Source: Collinsella sp. (GTDB lineage: Bacteria > Actinomycetota > Coriobacteriia > Coriobacteriales > Coriobacteriaceae). From it: a stretch of DNA of 64,000 bases. Shown here in pieces: positions 1 through 8,944 of the stretch (the stretch's first letter is position 1; each line of letters starts with the position of its first letter). Where the stretch lies: NCBI GenBank assembly GCA_019419455.1, contig DXZW01000013.1:39934-103933 (forward strand), read 5' to 3'. The notes beneath the pieces are model-generated. The model made no database searches and had not been told where the DNA came from. It saw nothing but the letters and a program-made list of their open reading frames with translations. The translations under genes and the position numbers were made by a program.

Positions 1-1209
1 GTTCTCGCATATTCCGGTGGTCTTGATACATCCGTATGTGTCAAGTGGCTCCAGGACGAGAAGAATCTCGATGTCGTTTGCGTCTGCGGCAACGTGGGCC
101 AGGAGGAGACCGGCTTGGATGCCAAGAAGCAGAAGGCGCTTGACCTGGGCGTTCTCGATTGCCAGGTGCTCGACCTGCGCGACGAGTTCTCCGATGAGTT
201 CCTGACTAAGGCCATCGCCGCAAACTCCATGTACGAGAACAAGTACCCGCTGCTCTCCGCGCTGTCTCGCCCGCTGCTCGCCAAGAAGCTTGTCGAGGTC
301 GCTCACGAGTTTGGCGCGACCTACGTCGCCCACGGCTGCACCGGCAAGGGTAACGACCAGGTTCGTTTTGAGGCTGCCGTCAAGGCCCTCGACCCCGAGC
401 TTAAGGTTATCGCCCCGGTTCGCGAGTGGGATCTGAAGTGCCGTCCCGATGAGGTTGCCTATGCTCACGCCCACAACGTGCCGGTTCCCGAGGGCGCCAA
501 CGACAACCCCTATTCCATCGACGACAACCTGTGGGGTCGCGCCATCGAGTGCGGTCACCTGGAGGATCCCTGGAACGAGCCGCTCGACGACGCCTGGGTT
601 ATGACCAAGAACCCCGAGGACACGCCGGACACCCCGACCTACACCGAGATTGAGTTTGAGGCGGGCAAGCCCGTCGCCGTCGATGGCAAGAAGATGAAAC
701 TCTCCGAGATCGTCATCGCCCTCAACAAGATTTCGGGTGACAACGGCTTTGGCCGTCTCGACCTGGTCGAGGATCGTCTGGTGGGCCTCAAGAGTCGCGA
801 GTGCTACGAGGTTCCTGGCGCCCTGACGCTCATCACCGCCCACAAGGCGCTCGAGGACATCTGCGTCGAGGGTGACCTGCTCAAGACCAAGATTAAGCTC
901 GAGCAGGATTGGGCCACCGCCGTGTACAACGGCCAGTGGTACAGCCCGCTCAAAAACGCGCTCGATGCCTTTATGGCCGACACCCAGAAGTTCGTGACCG
1001 GCACCGTCCGTCTGAAGTTCTTTAAGGGCAACTGCCATGTCGTCGGCCGCAAGAGCCCGTTTAGCCTGTATGACTACGGTCTGGCTACCTACGACCGCGA
1101 CACTACGTTTGACGAGAAGGCCAGCGCCGGCTTTATCGAGATCGATACGCTGTCGCTCAAGACGTGGGCTAAGGTCCAGGGCCCCAGCTCTGCTGCCGCC
1201 CAGGCCTAG
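1..1209 (+). CDS. argG: argininosuccinate synthase, 5' end cut by window edge
   Basis: Joins citrulline and aspartate with ATP to make argininosuccinate, the penultimate step of arginine synthesis in the cytoplasm. The frame is open from base 1 and the ATP-binding PP-loop motif SGGLDTS appears at visible residues 5-11. In the family this motif starts near residue 10, so only about five to ten N-terminal residues are missing. The visible 402 residues match the usual family length of about 400. argH lies 520 bases downstream on the same strand, so the last two arginine steps are adjacent though possibly separately transcribed. Identification is firm; the true start is outside the window. Confidence 0.97.
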   Translation, partial: VLAYSGGLDTSVCVKWLQDEKNLDVVCVCGNVGQEETGLDAKKQKALDLGVLDCQVLDLRDEFSDEFLTKAIAANSMYENKYPLLSALSRPLLAKKLVEVAHEFGATYVAHGCTGKGNDQVRFEAAVKALDPELKVIAPVREWDLKCRPDEVAYAHAHNVPVPEGANDNPYSIDDNLWGRAIECGHLEDPWNEPLDDAWVMTKNPEDTPDTPTYTEIEFEAGKPVAVDGKKMKLSEIVIALNKISGDNGFGRLDLVEDRLVGLKSRECYEVPGALTLITAHKALEDICVEGDLLKTKIKLEQDWATAVYNGQWYSPLKNALDAFMADTQKFVTGTVRLKFFKGNCHVVGRKSPFSLYDYGLATYDRDTTFDEKASAGFIEIDTLSLKTWAKVQGPSSAAAQA

Positions 1210-1362
1210 CGCCTCCTTCCTTTGGTATCCGCGCGGCCCATCCGCGTGATACATAACGGGCGCATGGGGTCCCTACCTTTCGTTATGCTTGCTGACACTT
1301 CTTAACATCGGTGGCCCCTACGTTCCGCCCGCATATATGATGCCGCGTCTGCGGCTGAGTCC

Positions 1363-1392
1363 GAGCCCCGCCGGGGTTGTCCGGCGGGGCTC
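1363..1392 (+). terminator. GC-rich hairpin after argG
   Basis: Perfect 12-bp inverted repeat (GAGCCCCGCCGG pairing with its complement at 1381-1392) with a 6-base loop. It lacks an immediate T-run, so termination is plausible but not certain; it could also be an attenuator. Confidence 0.45.
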
Positions 1393-1442
1393 CTCCTATC
1401 AATTTGACGGCCCTGCGCCTATATATATGGGGAGTATCCATT

Positions 1443-1613
1443 ATGTTCAATGCTATCGCGCATGCTTTACTTGCCCTCGCGCCCGAGTTCGATGCTGCAA
1501 AGGTCGAGGACGTTCCTATGAGCCTAAAGGCCTGGATCGATTGTTCGCAGGGCAACATTCGGAGGGAGACGTTGGGCGCCAAGTGCATGGCGCGTCACTT
1601 CTTTGCAAATTAG
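1443..1613 (+). CDS. possible small protein, 56 residues
   Basis: An ATG 8 bases after a GGGGAG ribosome-binding-like site opens a 56-codon frame between argG and argH. The product begins MFNAIAHALLALAPEFDAAK and has no motif that I recognise. It could be a genuine small protein, the remnant of a larger gene, or chance. The only support is the start context and the otherwise large gap; no homologue can be named. Confidence 0.3.
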   Translation: MFNAIAHALLALAPEFDAAKVEDVPMSLKAWIDCSQGNIRRETLGAKCMARHFFAN

Positions 1614-1731
1614 CTATATGGCCTCGCACATGGTGGGGAATATGCAAAACTAGCGGTTGAGAAATCGCTTTAGCGACAGGGCGCATTGCTTTGGGCGCTT
1701 GTTTTGGGATTTGATGAAAGGGGACGGTTCC

Positions 1732-3162
1732 ATGGCTCTTTGGGGCGGTCGTTTTGAGGCAGGCGTGGCCGAGGTCACGCAGGAGTTTGGCGCGTCGTTG
1801 CCGGTTGACAAACATCTCTATAAGCAGGATATCGCCGGATCTAAGGCACATGCCAAGATGCTGGCGGCCCAGGGCATTATCAGCGCCGAGGACGAGCAGG
1901 CGATTGCCGAGGGCCTGACCGGAATCGAACAGGATATCGATGCCGGCAACTTCACCTTTGATATCAACGACGAGGACATTCATATGTCCATCGAAAGCGA
2001 GCTGACGCGTCGTATCGGCGAGGCTGGCAAGCGCTTGCATACTGGGCGTTCGCGCAACGACCAGGTGGCGACCGATACGCGCCTGGGCGTCAAGGCGCTG
2101 GCCAAGGAGCTCATGGAGGCCAATCTTGAGCTGCGCCATGTGCTGGTGGATGCGGCCAAGAAGTACGACAAGGTGATTCTTCCGGGCTACACGCATATGC
2201 AGCACGCTCAGCCCGTGCTGCTCTCGCATCATCTGCTGGCGTATTCCTGGATGTTCGCGCGCGACTTTACGCGCCTGAAGGCCGCCTTTGATGCCGCTGA
2301 CAACTGCCCGCTGGGTGCTGCCGCGCTTGCCGGTACGAGCTATCCGCTCGATCGCCAGATGACGGCTGCCGAACTTGGCTTTGCGGGCGTGATTCCCAAC
2401 TCGCTCGATGCGGTTTCCGACCGTGATTTCCTGCTCGATCTGCATTACGCCGGATCCGTCATGGCGATGCACCTGTCGCGTCTTTCCGAGGAGATCGTGC
2501 TGTGGTCGAGCTCCGAATTTGGCTTTATCACGCTTTCAGACTCCTACTCCACCGGCTCGTCTATCATGCCGCAGAAGAAGAATCCCGACTTTGCCGAGCT
2601 TATCCGCGGTAAGAGCGGTCGCGTGTACGGCAACCTGGTGCAGCTGCTGGTAACCATGAAGGGCCTGCCGCTCGCTTATAACAAGGACTTGCAGGAGGAC
2701 AAGGAGGGCGCGCTCGATACCGCTCACACGCTCATGCAGTGCCTGTCCGTTATGGCCGGAATGATTTCGACCTGGACCGTCAACGAGGATGCCATGGCGC
2801 GCGAGTGCGGCGTGGGGCACCTTGCCGCCACCGATGTTGCCGATTACCTGGCAAAGCGCGGTCTACCGTTCCGCGAGGCACATGCCGTGGTGGGGCACCT
2901 GGTCCTGATGTGTGAGAAGCGCGGCTGCAATCTTGAGGACCTGCCGTTTGAGGTGTTCCAGGAGGCAAGCCCGCTCTTTGAGCGCGATATTACCGAGGCG
3001 CTCGATATCCCGTCGATTGTCGCCGCGCGCACGACCGAGGGCGGTACCGCCCCTGCCGCCGTTGCCGTGCAGCTGCAGCGTGCCGAGGCGCAGCTCGTGG
3101 CCGACGAAGGCGTGTTTGGATCGCTAACCAAGGTTGTCGAGATGGGTCACGGGGCAAAGTAG
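1732..3162 (+). CDS. argH: argininosuccinate lyase
   Basis: Splits argininosuccinate into arginine and fumarate, the last step of arginine synthesis. The 476-residue protein has the fumarase/aspartase superfamily signature GSSIMPQKKNPD at about residues 275-287 with the flexible catalytic serine loop, the SRNDQVATD motif near residue 108, and GYTHMQHAQP near residue 155. The ATG at 1732 is chosen because it follows a GAAAGGGG ribosome-binding site and gives the typical N-terminus MALWGGRF; an in-frame start 75 bases upstream would add an atypical extension. It follows argG on the same strand and ends at a terminator-like hairpin. Confidence 0.97.
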   Translation: MALWGGRFEAGVAEVTQEFGASLPVDKHLYKQDIAGSKAHAKMLAAQGIISAEDEQAIAEGLTGIEQDIDAGNFTFDINDEDIHMSIESELTRRIGEAGKRLHTGRSRNDQVATDTRLGVKALAKELMEANLELRHVLVDAAKKYDKVILPGYTHMQHAQPVLLSHHLLAYSWMFARDFTRLKAAFDAADNCPLGAAALAGTSYPLDRQMTAAELGFAGVIPNSLDAVSDRDFLLDLHYAGSVMAMHLSRLSEEIVLWSSSEFGFITLSDSYSTGSSIMPQKKNPDFAELIRGKSGRVYGNLVQLLVTMKGLPLAYNKDLQEDKEGALDTAHTLMQCLSVMAGMISTWTVNEDAMARECGVGHLAATDVADYLAKRGLPFREAHAVVGHLVLMCEKRGCNLEDLPFEVFQEASPLFERDITEALDIPSIVAARTTEGGTAPAAVAVQLQRAEAQLVADEGVFGSLTKVVEMGHGAK

Positions 3163-3546
3163 AGGTTTGGCTGAAGACGTATTGTCCATTTATTGATAAA
3201 TCGTTTTAGCTTTAAGGGCGTCTGCTGATGCGGGCGCCCCTATTTTGCTGCTATGGGGGAGGGGCTTGTCGAGAACTTCTGTAGGACCTTTGGGCAGGTT
3301 GTGAAGGGGGTACGTTCGCGGGTGGCAACCGACCGCCCGCTCTGTTCCATGTGGTTGATGAGCGGTCGGATGGTACTCTAATCGGGCTTCGAAACAGAAG
3401 TGACACATATGGAGCGCTTTAATAAATTGCAGCGTTTCAATAAACAGCTTTTTGTTTAACTGCAGCTAAAACTCTGTTACGATGCAGTCCAGGCGGGTGC
3501 CGGAATGGGACTTGGGCACGCGCGAACCTACTTGAAAGGCTACCTT
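3163..3546. other. argH-ndk intergenic region
   Basis: Contains a short terminator-like hairpin just after argH (3216-3246). Further on is an 8-bp inverted repeat CCGACCGC / GCGGTCGG around 3329-3369 of unknown role. The AT-rich stretch 3410-3475 before ndk is where a promoter would be expected. No RNA gene was recognised. Confidence 0.4.
3216..3246 (+). terminator. terminator after argH
   Basis: GGGCGT pairs with GCGCCC around a 12-base loop and is followed by CCTATTTT. This is a modest rho-independent terminator placed about 55 bases after the argH stop. Confidence 0.5.
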
Positions 3547-3951
3547 ATGGCTATCGAGAAGACCTTCATCATGATTAAGCCCGACGCGGTGCGCGATCGC
3601 AAGATCGGCGAGATCGTTGCTCGTATTGAGCGTAGCGGCCTTGTCATCGAGCGCATGGAGATGACCACGCTCGAGCGCGCTACCGTCGAGGAGCACTACG
3701 CCCATCTGGCCGACAAGCCCTTCTTTGGCGGTCTCTGCGACTTTATGACGAGCGGTCCGGTCGTCAAGATGGTCGTTTCCGGTCTCTCCGCTGTTTCCAA
3801 GATGCGCACCCTTATGGGCGCTACCAACCCGCTTGATGCTGCGCCCGGCACCATTCGCGGCGACTTCGCTGTCGATGTCAACGCCAACGTGATCCACGGC
3901 TCCGACTGCCTGGAGAACGCCGAGATCGAGATCAAGCGCTTCTTTGGCTAA
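3547..3951 (+). CDS. ndk: nucleoside diphosphate kinase
   Basis: Transfers the gamma phosphate between nucleoside triphosphates and diphosphates through a phospho-histidine, balancing NTP pools. The 134-residue protein has the usual family length. It contains the active-site motif NVIHGSD with the catalytic histidine at residue 117, and begins with the typical EKTFIMIKPDAV strand. The ATG at 3547 follows TGAAAGGC; an in-frame upstream start is less likely because it would add a non-conserved 14-residue tail. It appears monocistronic, with a strong terminator directly downstream. Confidence 0.97.
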   Translation: MAIEKTFIMIKPDAVRDRKIGEIVARIERSGLVIERMEMTTLERATVEEHYAHLADKPFFGGLCDFMTSGPVVKMVVSGLSAVSKMRTLMGATNPLDAAPGTIRGDFAVDVNANVIHGSDCLENAEIEIKRFFG

Positions 3952-3989
3952 ACCAGCTTTGACTCCTTAAAGCTGTTAGCGTGTGGCTT

Positions 3990-4023
3990 GGGCGCCGCGG
4001 AATTCCAACCGCGGCGCCCTTTT
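3990..4023 (+). terminator. terminator of ndk
   Basis: An 11-bp perfect GC stem (GGGCGCCGCGG / CCGCGGCGCCC) with an 8-base loop is followed by TTTTATT, a textbook rho-independent terminator. Confidence 0.85.
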
Positions 4024-4065
4024 ATTCCGGTAGATTTTTGGTAAACGCATAGAAAACTACTAAAG

Positions 4066-4100
4066 AGCCCCCGTCCGGATGTTTCTTCCGGGCGGGGGCT
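4066..4100 (-). terminator. terminator of rpiB
   Basis: Read on the minus strand, AGCCCCCGCCCGG pairs with CCGGACGGGGGCT and is followed by CTTTAGTAGTTTT. It lies just beyond the rpiB stop and ends the minus-strand transcript facing ndk. Confidence 0.7.
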
Positions 4101-4127
4101 GGCGCTAGCGTATGGCTTTGTAAGTCT

Positions 4128-4595
4128 TTAGGCCTCGTCGACGATCTTAAGGCCGCGCGTGTGGTCGATCTCGTTGAGGAGGTTAACGCGACGCTCGTGA
4201 CGGCCGCCCTCAAACTCGGCGTCGAGCCACTCGTCGACGATCATCTTGGCGAGCTCGGAGCCAACGACGCGGGCGCCAAAGGCGAGCACGTTGGTGTTGT
4301 TGTGCATGCGCGAGAGCTTGGCGCTGAAGGGCTCGGAGCACACGACGGCGCGTACGCCCTCGACCTTGTTGGCAGCCAGGCTGATCCCGACGCCGGTGCC
4401 GCAGATCAGGATACCCAGGTCAACGTCGCCGTTGGCAACGGCCTTGCCCACTTTGTAACCGGCGATGGGGTAGTCGAAGCTCTCGGAGGTGTCGGTGCCA
4501 TAGTTCACGACCTCGCAGCCGCGCTCCTTCAGGTGCTCGGAAATGATGTTCTTGAGCTCGACGGCGGCGTGGTCGTTACCGATACCGATCTTCAT
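4128..4595 (-). CDS. rpiB: ribose-5-phosphate isomerase B
   Basis: Interconverts ribose 5-phosphate and ribulose 5-phosphate in the non-oxidative pentose phosphate pathway. The 155-residue protein belongs to the RpiB/LacA/LacB family: N-terminal GNDHA (residues 6-10), the active-site cysteine in CGTGVG (Cys65), the MHNNTNVLAFG segment and the phosphate-binding HxxR near the C-terminus. The start after GAGAGGAACC is chosen because it gives the canonical MKIGIGNDH terminus. LacA/LacB galactose-6-phosphate isomerase activity cannot be excluded by motif alone, but there are no lactose or tagatose genes nearby. Confidence 0.92.
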   Translation of the reverse strand: MKIGIGNDHAAVELKNIISEHLKERGCEVVNYGTDTSESFDYPIAGYKVGKAVANGDVDLGILICGTGVGISLAANKVEGVRAVVCSEPFSAKLSRMHNNTNVLAFGARVVGSELAKMIVDEWLDAEFEGGRHERRVNLLNEIDHTRGLKIVDEA

Positions 4596-4866
4596 GGATG
4601 GTTCCTCTCTGGTCTGTGCGGCGCAAATGCTAAAGGTGTTTACCGCGTTCGACTGCATGATAGCGCGACTTTTGCGTAAACGCTCGGGCGTTTTTTGGTC
4701 AAACGCTTTAGCAGGCAACAAGACTAGCTTTTCATGAATGAATGCCGTCAGATTGCGCTTGAACGCCGTCCGCCGGAACCGTGGTTGCGGTTTTTGATGC
4801 ATTGTTATCAAATAAAGGAGCCAACTTTTTTGAGAGTCCAGCCCGTTATGCAAGCAGGAGATACCT

Positions 4867-6186
4867 ATGCCTACCGATTCCATCCGTGATGCCGCGTTTT
4901 GCGATGTTTTGAACCGCGAGCTTGTCTGTGCACTCGGCTGCACCGAGCCCATTGCCGTTGCCTATGCAGCGGCGCTGGCGAGCCAGACGCTCGGTTGCGA
5001 ACCCGATCATATGGATGTTGCCTGCTCGGGCAACATTATCAAGAACGTTAAGAGCGTGACCGTGCCCAACTCGGGCGGTATGCACGGTATTGAAGCCGCG
5101 GCCGTGCTGGGTGCCGTGGGCGGCGACGCTAAGAGCGCGCTCGAGGTGCTCGAGAGCGTTAACGATGAAGACCGCGCTCGCGTGGCCGAGCTCCTCGCCG
5201 ACGCTGGCTACTGCGATGTGTCGCTTGTCGAGGGTGTGCCCAACCTCTACATCAAGGTGACTGCGACGGCCGGGGGCCATACCGCGGTCGTCGAGATTAC
5301 CGATCACCACACTAATGTCACGTGCCATACGCTCGATGGTATTCCGGTATGCGGCAAGTCGGCGGGGGAGTGCGCCGCCTGCGCCGAGCGCGTGGTGGCC
5401 GAGCGTGCGGCAGATAACGCCGATACGCCCATGTCCATTGATTCCATCATCGACTTTATCGAGGACGGTGACATTGAGGGCGCCCGCGCTGCCGTTGAGC
5501 GTCAGATTGAGCTGAATGGCGCAATCAGTGCCGAGGGCCTTGCGCACGCTTGGGGCGCCGAGGTGGGTCGTACGCTGCTGGGTGCTCGTGCCGATGACGT
5601 CGCCTGCCGTGCCCGTGCCCGTGCGGCCGCCGGGTCCGACGCCCGCATGAACGGTTGCGCGCTGCCGGTCGCCATTGTGTGCGGCTCGGGCAATCAGGGC
5701 ATTACCTGCGCACTGCCCGTCATGGAGTATGCCGAGTACCTGCGCTGCGACCACGAGCGTCTGGTGCGCGCCGTGATGCTGTCCGATCTTATCGCCGTGC
5801 ATATCAAGAGCTATATTGGTGCGCTTTCGGCGTTTTGCGGTGCTATTTGCGCCGCGTGCGGCGCCGGCGCTGCGATTACCTGGCTGTGCGGTGGCACGCG
5901 CGAGCAGATTGGCGCGACGGTCTCGAATACGCTCGGTAACGTGGGCGGCATCGTGTGCGACGGCGCCAAGGCGAGCTGTGCCGCCAAGATCTCGGCTGCC
6001 GTCGATGCAGCGATTCTGGGCCATGATATGGCCATGCAGGGTCGCGGCTTCCGCGCCGGCGAGGGCCTGATCCAAGATACCGTTGAGCAGACAATCGCCA
6101 GTATGGGCTACGTAGGCCGTGTGGGCATGAAAGATACCGACGTCGAGATCCTCAACATTATGATCGGCAAAACACGGGTTTGCTAG
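4867..6186 (+). CDS. cyuA: L-cysteine desulfidase / serine dehydratase alpha-like protein
   Basis: Member of the UPF0597/YhaM (CyuA) family, iron-sulfur enzymes that break L-cysteine (and sometimes L-serine) into pyruvate, ammonia and sulfide. The 439-residue protein has the early family motif GCTEP (residues 24-28), the SGNIIKN segment, and the C-terminal glycine-rich region with conserved cysteines (CGSGNQG, GNVGGIVCDGAK). An AGGAG ribosome-binding site precedes the ATG. It is flanked by rpiB in the opposite direction and ends in a 16-bp perfect hairpin. Sulfide release could matter to the sulfur and selenium enzymes elsewhere in the window, but that link is inference. Confidence 0.85.
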   Translation: MPTDSIRDAAFCDVLNRELVCALGCTEPIAVAYAAALASQTLGCEPDHMDVACSGNIIKNVKSVTVPNSGGMHGIEAAAVLGAVGGDAKSALEVLESVNDEDRARVAELLADAGYCDVSLVEGVPNLYIKVTATAGGHTAVVEITDHHTNVTCHTLDGIPVCGKSAGECAACAERVVAERAADNADTPMSIDSIIDFIEDGDIEGARAAVERQIELNGAISAEGLAHAWGAEVGRTLLGARADDVACRARARAAAGSDARMNGCALPVAIVCGSGNQGITCALPVMEYAEYLRCDHERLVRAVMLSDLIAVHIKSYIGALSAFCGAICAACGAGAAITWLCGGTREQIGATVSNTLGNVGGIVCDGAKASCAAKISAAVDAAILGHDMAMQGRGFRAGEGLIQDTVEQTIASMGYVGRVGMKDTDVEILNIMIGKTRVC

Positions 6187-6217
6187 CTACGCGGTTTTAC
6201 CAAACCGCGTAGCTAGC
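6182..6217 (+). terminator. 16-bp perfect hairpin overlapping the cyuA stop
   Basis: GCTAGCTACGCGGTTT is perfectly repeated in inverted orientation at 6202-6217 with a 4-base loop. The cyuA TAG stop lies inside the 5' arm. There is no T-run, so it may stabilise the mRNA end rather than terminate. Confidence 0.5.
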
Positions 6218-6219
6218 CG

Positions 6220-6330
6220 ACGCTGCAAACGTCCCTAAGCGGCAATCTGCCTTTCAATCGTCGGGCATGGCCAGAAGGCCTATGCCCTCCTCTTTCAAGG
6301 CACATTGCTCGCTTAGGGGCGTTTTCGCTG
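6220..6330. repeat. structured intergenic repeat, family A, copy 1
   Basis: A long imperfect hairpin between the convergent cyuA and HAD genes. The outer stem pairs 6227-6241 with 6310-6324. The next helix is TGCCTT/AAGGCA, then an internal loop with 5' TCAATCGTCG and 3' CCTCTTTC. The tip helix is GGGCATGGCC/GGCCTATGCCC with one bulged base. Three further copies share the unpaired bases while their stems differ in sequence (9313-9430, 24748-24849, 26048-26150). Confidence 0.7.
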
Positions 6331-6379
6331 ACTTATGCTCAACCTGCGGCGTTGTTTTATTTGGAGCGAGGGAGGGGTC

Positions 6380-7138
6380 CTATGACAGTTCGTCGGCTAC
6401 TTGGTGTTCGTAGAAGGCTTCTACTACGGCGTTAAAGTCGCGGGCGAAGCCTTCCATGGTTCCGCGCCAGGTGACTCGGTTGGGCTTGCCCTGGCCTACA
6501 TAGGCAGTCTGAATGCCGCAGGCGGGACTAGGGAAGTCGCGTTTGGGATCGTTGCCCACCATAAGGACCTCGTGCGGCTCGAGCCCCATCACCTGAAGTT
6601 GCTCTAGATAGTAGGTGGCATCGGGCTTGCAGCGGGTGGTGTTACCCATGTGCGTGACGAGCTCAAAGGGGGCGTCGGCCAGGTCGCCCCAGCCCATGCG
6701 GCACTCGATGGCCCCCTGCGGAAAGCTGGGGTTGGTAAAGAGCGCGCAGCGCAGCCCTGCGTCCTGTACGGCCTGGAGCGCGGCGTGCGCGCCCGGCATG
6801 GCGTGGGCGTTAATGACATTGTCGTTCTTGTACGGAAGAACTTCGCGGTCGTAGAAGGTAAACGCCTCGTAGATGAGGGGATCGGAGAGGCAGATGCCGC
6901 ATCGGCGCTCGACCTCTTCTTGGTAAAACTCAAGATTGGTGCGGTTGTCCGTGCCGCTGCGGCGATTGGCGTTGAGGTCGACCAGGATGGTGCCAAGGCG
7001 TGCCATCGTGCCACCGCGGCTGCGTCGCCCGATATCCGAGAGCATCGACGAGACATCCTTAAAATAGCGAAGGATGAATGCGTTGAGGTTGATGCTAAGA
7101 AGCGTTTCGTCCATATCGAAAACGACTGCTTTGAGCAC
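6380..7138 (-). CDS. HAD-superfamily hydrolase (phosphatase-like)
   Basis: A 252-residue haloacid dehalogenase-type hydrolase, probably a cytoplasmic small-molecule phosphatase of unknown substrate. The four HAD motifs are visible: nucleophile DMDETL near the N-terminus (first Asp is the nucleophile), FTNPS as motif II, the lysine in RCKPDATYY as motif III, and GNDPKRDF as motif IV. The start is a GTG at 7138, placed 9 bases after GAAAGG, which puts motif I at the usual position; upstream in-frame starts would add about 57 residues without homology. It stands alone, convergent with cyuA and divergent from rpsA. Confidence 0.85.
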   Translation of the reverse strand: MLKAVVFDMDETLLSINLNAFILRYFKDVSSMLSDIGRRSRGGTMARLGTILVDLNANRRSGTDNRTNLEFYQEEVERRCGICLSDPLIYEAFTFYDREVLPYKNDNVINAHAMPGAHAALQAVQDAGLRCALFTNPSFPQGAIECRMGWGDLADAPFELVTHMGNTTRCKPDATYYLEQLQVMGLEPHEVLMVGNDPKRDFPSPACGIQTAYVGQGKPNRVTWRGTMEGFARDFNAVVEAFYEHQVADELS

Positions 7139-7453
7139 GCGGGCACCTTTCTCGTAAATTTGATCTAGAGTCGTTGGCTCCGGATACTTTACCCCAAAGC
7201 CAAATGCCCGGCTGGTTATCGTCAAGTTGCGGAGACGTGTGTTCATAAGATTACGAAAAAGTCTCCACACGAGTAAAAAATCGCAGTTCACGCTTGAAAT
7301 CGAACTCATTTCCCCGTAACCTATACGAACGTGATTGCATAAGCGTCACATTAGTATCTGTCGGCTCCCGAGTGTTCCTAAACGTTGTGTGCTTGTCGCA
7401 CCCTTCTGTAGGTCCTAGCAATCGGGGCCCCGTAGTTCGAAAGGGGTCCACCT
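7139..7453. other. HAD gene - rpsA divergent intergenic region
   Basis: 315 bases between divergent genes, relatively AT-rich at 7240-7360, and must hold the promoters of both. No clear paired -35/-10 with good spacing, palindromic operator or riboswitch could be picked out by eye. Confidence 0.4.
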
Positions 7454-8620
7454 TTGAGTGAGATTCAGAACTCGTCCATTTTCTCTCTTGACGATGTCAA
7501 CGAGGAGGAGATGAACAACCTCATCGACGGTACGATTACCGACTTTGATGAGGGCGATCTCGTTAACGGCACTGTCGTTAAGATCGAGCATGACGAGGTG
7601 CTCGTTGACATCGGATTCAAGTCCGAGGGCGTTATCCCGGTCCGCGAGCTGTCCATCCGCAAGGACGCTAACCCTGCAGACATCGTTGCACTCGGTGATC
7701 CCATCGAGGCTCTGGTTCTCCAGAAGGAGGACAAGGACGGTCGTCTGGTCCTGTCCAAGAAGCGTGCCGAGTACGAGCGTGCTTGGAACCGCATCGAGGA
7801 GAAGTTCAACTCCGGCGAGAACGTCGAGGGCGAGGTTATCGAGGTTGTCAAGGGCGGCCTGATCCTCGACATCGGCCTGCGTGGCTTCCTGCCCGCTTCC
7901 CTCGTCGACCTCCGTCGCGTCAAGGACCTCACCTCCTACATGGGCACCCGCATCGAGGCCCGCGTCATCGAGATGGACCGCAACCGCAACAACGTCGTCC
8001 TCTCCCGTCGCGTCGTGCTCGAGGAGTCCCGTAAGGCCGAGCGCTCCGAGATCCTGTCCAAGCTCAAGTCTGGCATGCGTCTCCAGGGCACCGTTTCCTC
8101 CATCGTCGACTTCGGCGCCTTCGTCGACCTCGGCGGTATCGACGGCCTCATCCACATCTCCGAGCTCTCCTGGAACCACGTCAACCATCCTTCCGAGGTT
8201 GTCAAGGTCGGCCAGGAGGTCGAGGTCGAGGTTCTCGACGTCGATCTCAACCGCGAGCGCATCTCCCTGGGTCTCAAGCAGACCACCGAGGATCCGTGGC
8301 GCGCACTGGTCAAGAAGTACCCCGTCGGCGCTATCGTCGAGGGCACTGTGACCAAGCTTGTCCCGTTCGGCGCTTTCGTCGACCTGGGCGAGGGCATCGA
8401 GGGCCTGGTGCACATCTCCGAGATGGCCAACAAGCACGTCGATCAGCCTTCTCAGGTCACCCACGTGGGCGACAAGGTTCAGGTCAAGGTCATGGAGATC
8501 GACCTCGACCGTCGTCGTATCTCCCTGTCCATGAAGTCTGCTGCTGAGACTCTGGGCGTCGAGATCGAGGTTACCCCGCTGCCTTCCGAGAAGAAGGACG
8601 AGGAGACCGACGCCGAGTAA
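7454..8620 (+). CDS. rpsA: 30S ribosomal protein S1
   Basis: Ribosomal protein S1 helps bind and unfold mRNA at the small ribosomal subunit. The 388-residue protein contains four S1 RNA-binding domains, visible as repeats ending in motifs like VDIGFKSEGVIP, LDIGLRGFLP, FVDLGGIDGLIH and FVDLGEGIEGLVH. It is the shorter four-domain form seen in Gram-positive bacteria rather than the six-domain enterobacterial form. Translation starts at a TTG directly after a GAAAGGGG site, giving MSEIQNSS; no in-frame ATG is available at that position. A strong terminator follows. It appears to be a single-gene unit. Confidence 0.95.
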   Translation: MSEIQNSSIFSLDDVNEEEMNNLIDGTITDFDEGDLVNGTVVKIEHDEVLVDIGFKSEGVIPVRELSIRKDANPADIVALGDPIEALVLQKEDKDGRLVLSKKRAEYERAWNRIEEKFNSGENVEGEVIEVVKGGLILDIGLRGFLPASLVDLRRVKDLTSYMGTRIEARVIEMDRNRNNVVLSRRVVLEESRKAERSEILSKLKSGMRLQGTVSSIVDFGAFVDLGGIDGLIHISELSWNHVNHPSEVVKVGQEVEVEVLDVDLNRERISLGLKQTTEDPWRALVKKYPVGAIVEGTVTKLVPFGAFVDLGEGIEGLVHISEMANKHVDQPSQVTHVGDKVQVKVMEIDLDRRRISLSMKSAAETLGVEIEVTPLPSEKKDEETDAE

Positions 8621-8645
8621 ATCGGTTTGACGATCACTTCTTTTA

Positions 8646-8678
8646 AGGGATCCGTCCGCAATGGACGGGTCCCTTTTT
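8646..8678 (+). terminator. terminator of rpsA
   Basis: A 12-bp stem (AGGGATCCGTCC with its near-perfect complement, one G-T pair) followed by TTTTTGC, about 25 bases after the rpsA stop. Confidence 0.85.
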
Positions 8679-8944
8679 GCATTTGCTGCTGATGTGCGCG
8701 ATACAACCCGGGCTGTCCACAGGCTATTGAGTTGTCGGTACATGAAAAAAGCCGATATCCCGCCTCGGGGAGGAGGCGGGAACGCACCGAGTAGACGGAG
8801 GGGTGCGGAGCGCGGTCGCGTCTCGACTGACGACGTTGCCCATCGACAGGACCATTGTAGCGCATGGCGGTTCTTGGTTTATCGTGTCGAGCGTTTGCGT
8901 TGTGCCATTGCCTGCGGTAACGGTGTGCTACACTCTTGCACTGC

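Larger units (their letters stand above)
1210..1731. other. argG-argH intergenic region
   Basis: Between the argG stop and the argH start lie a perfect GC-rich inverted repeat (1363-1392) and one possible small reading frame (1443-1613), both listed separately. An AT-rich run near 1420-1428 followed by GGGGAG looks like a promoter and ribosome-binding zone. No ARG-box-like palindrome or known riboswitch was recognised. Confidence 0.4.

Noticed and set aside
4161..4679. Plus-strand frame of 172 codons opposite rpiB
   Set aside because: Shadow of the conserved rpiB gene, with no motif or ribosome-binding site.
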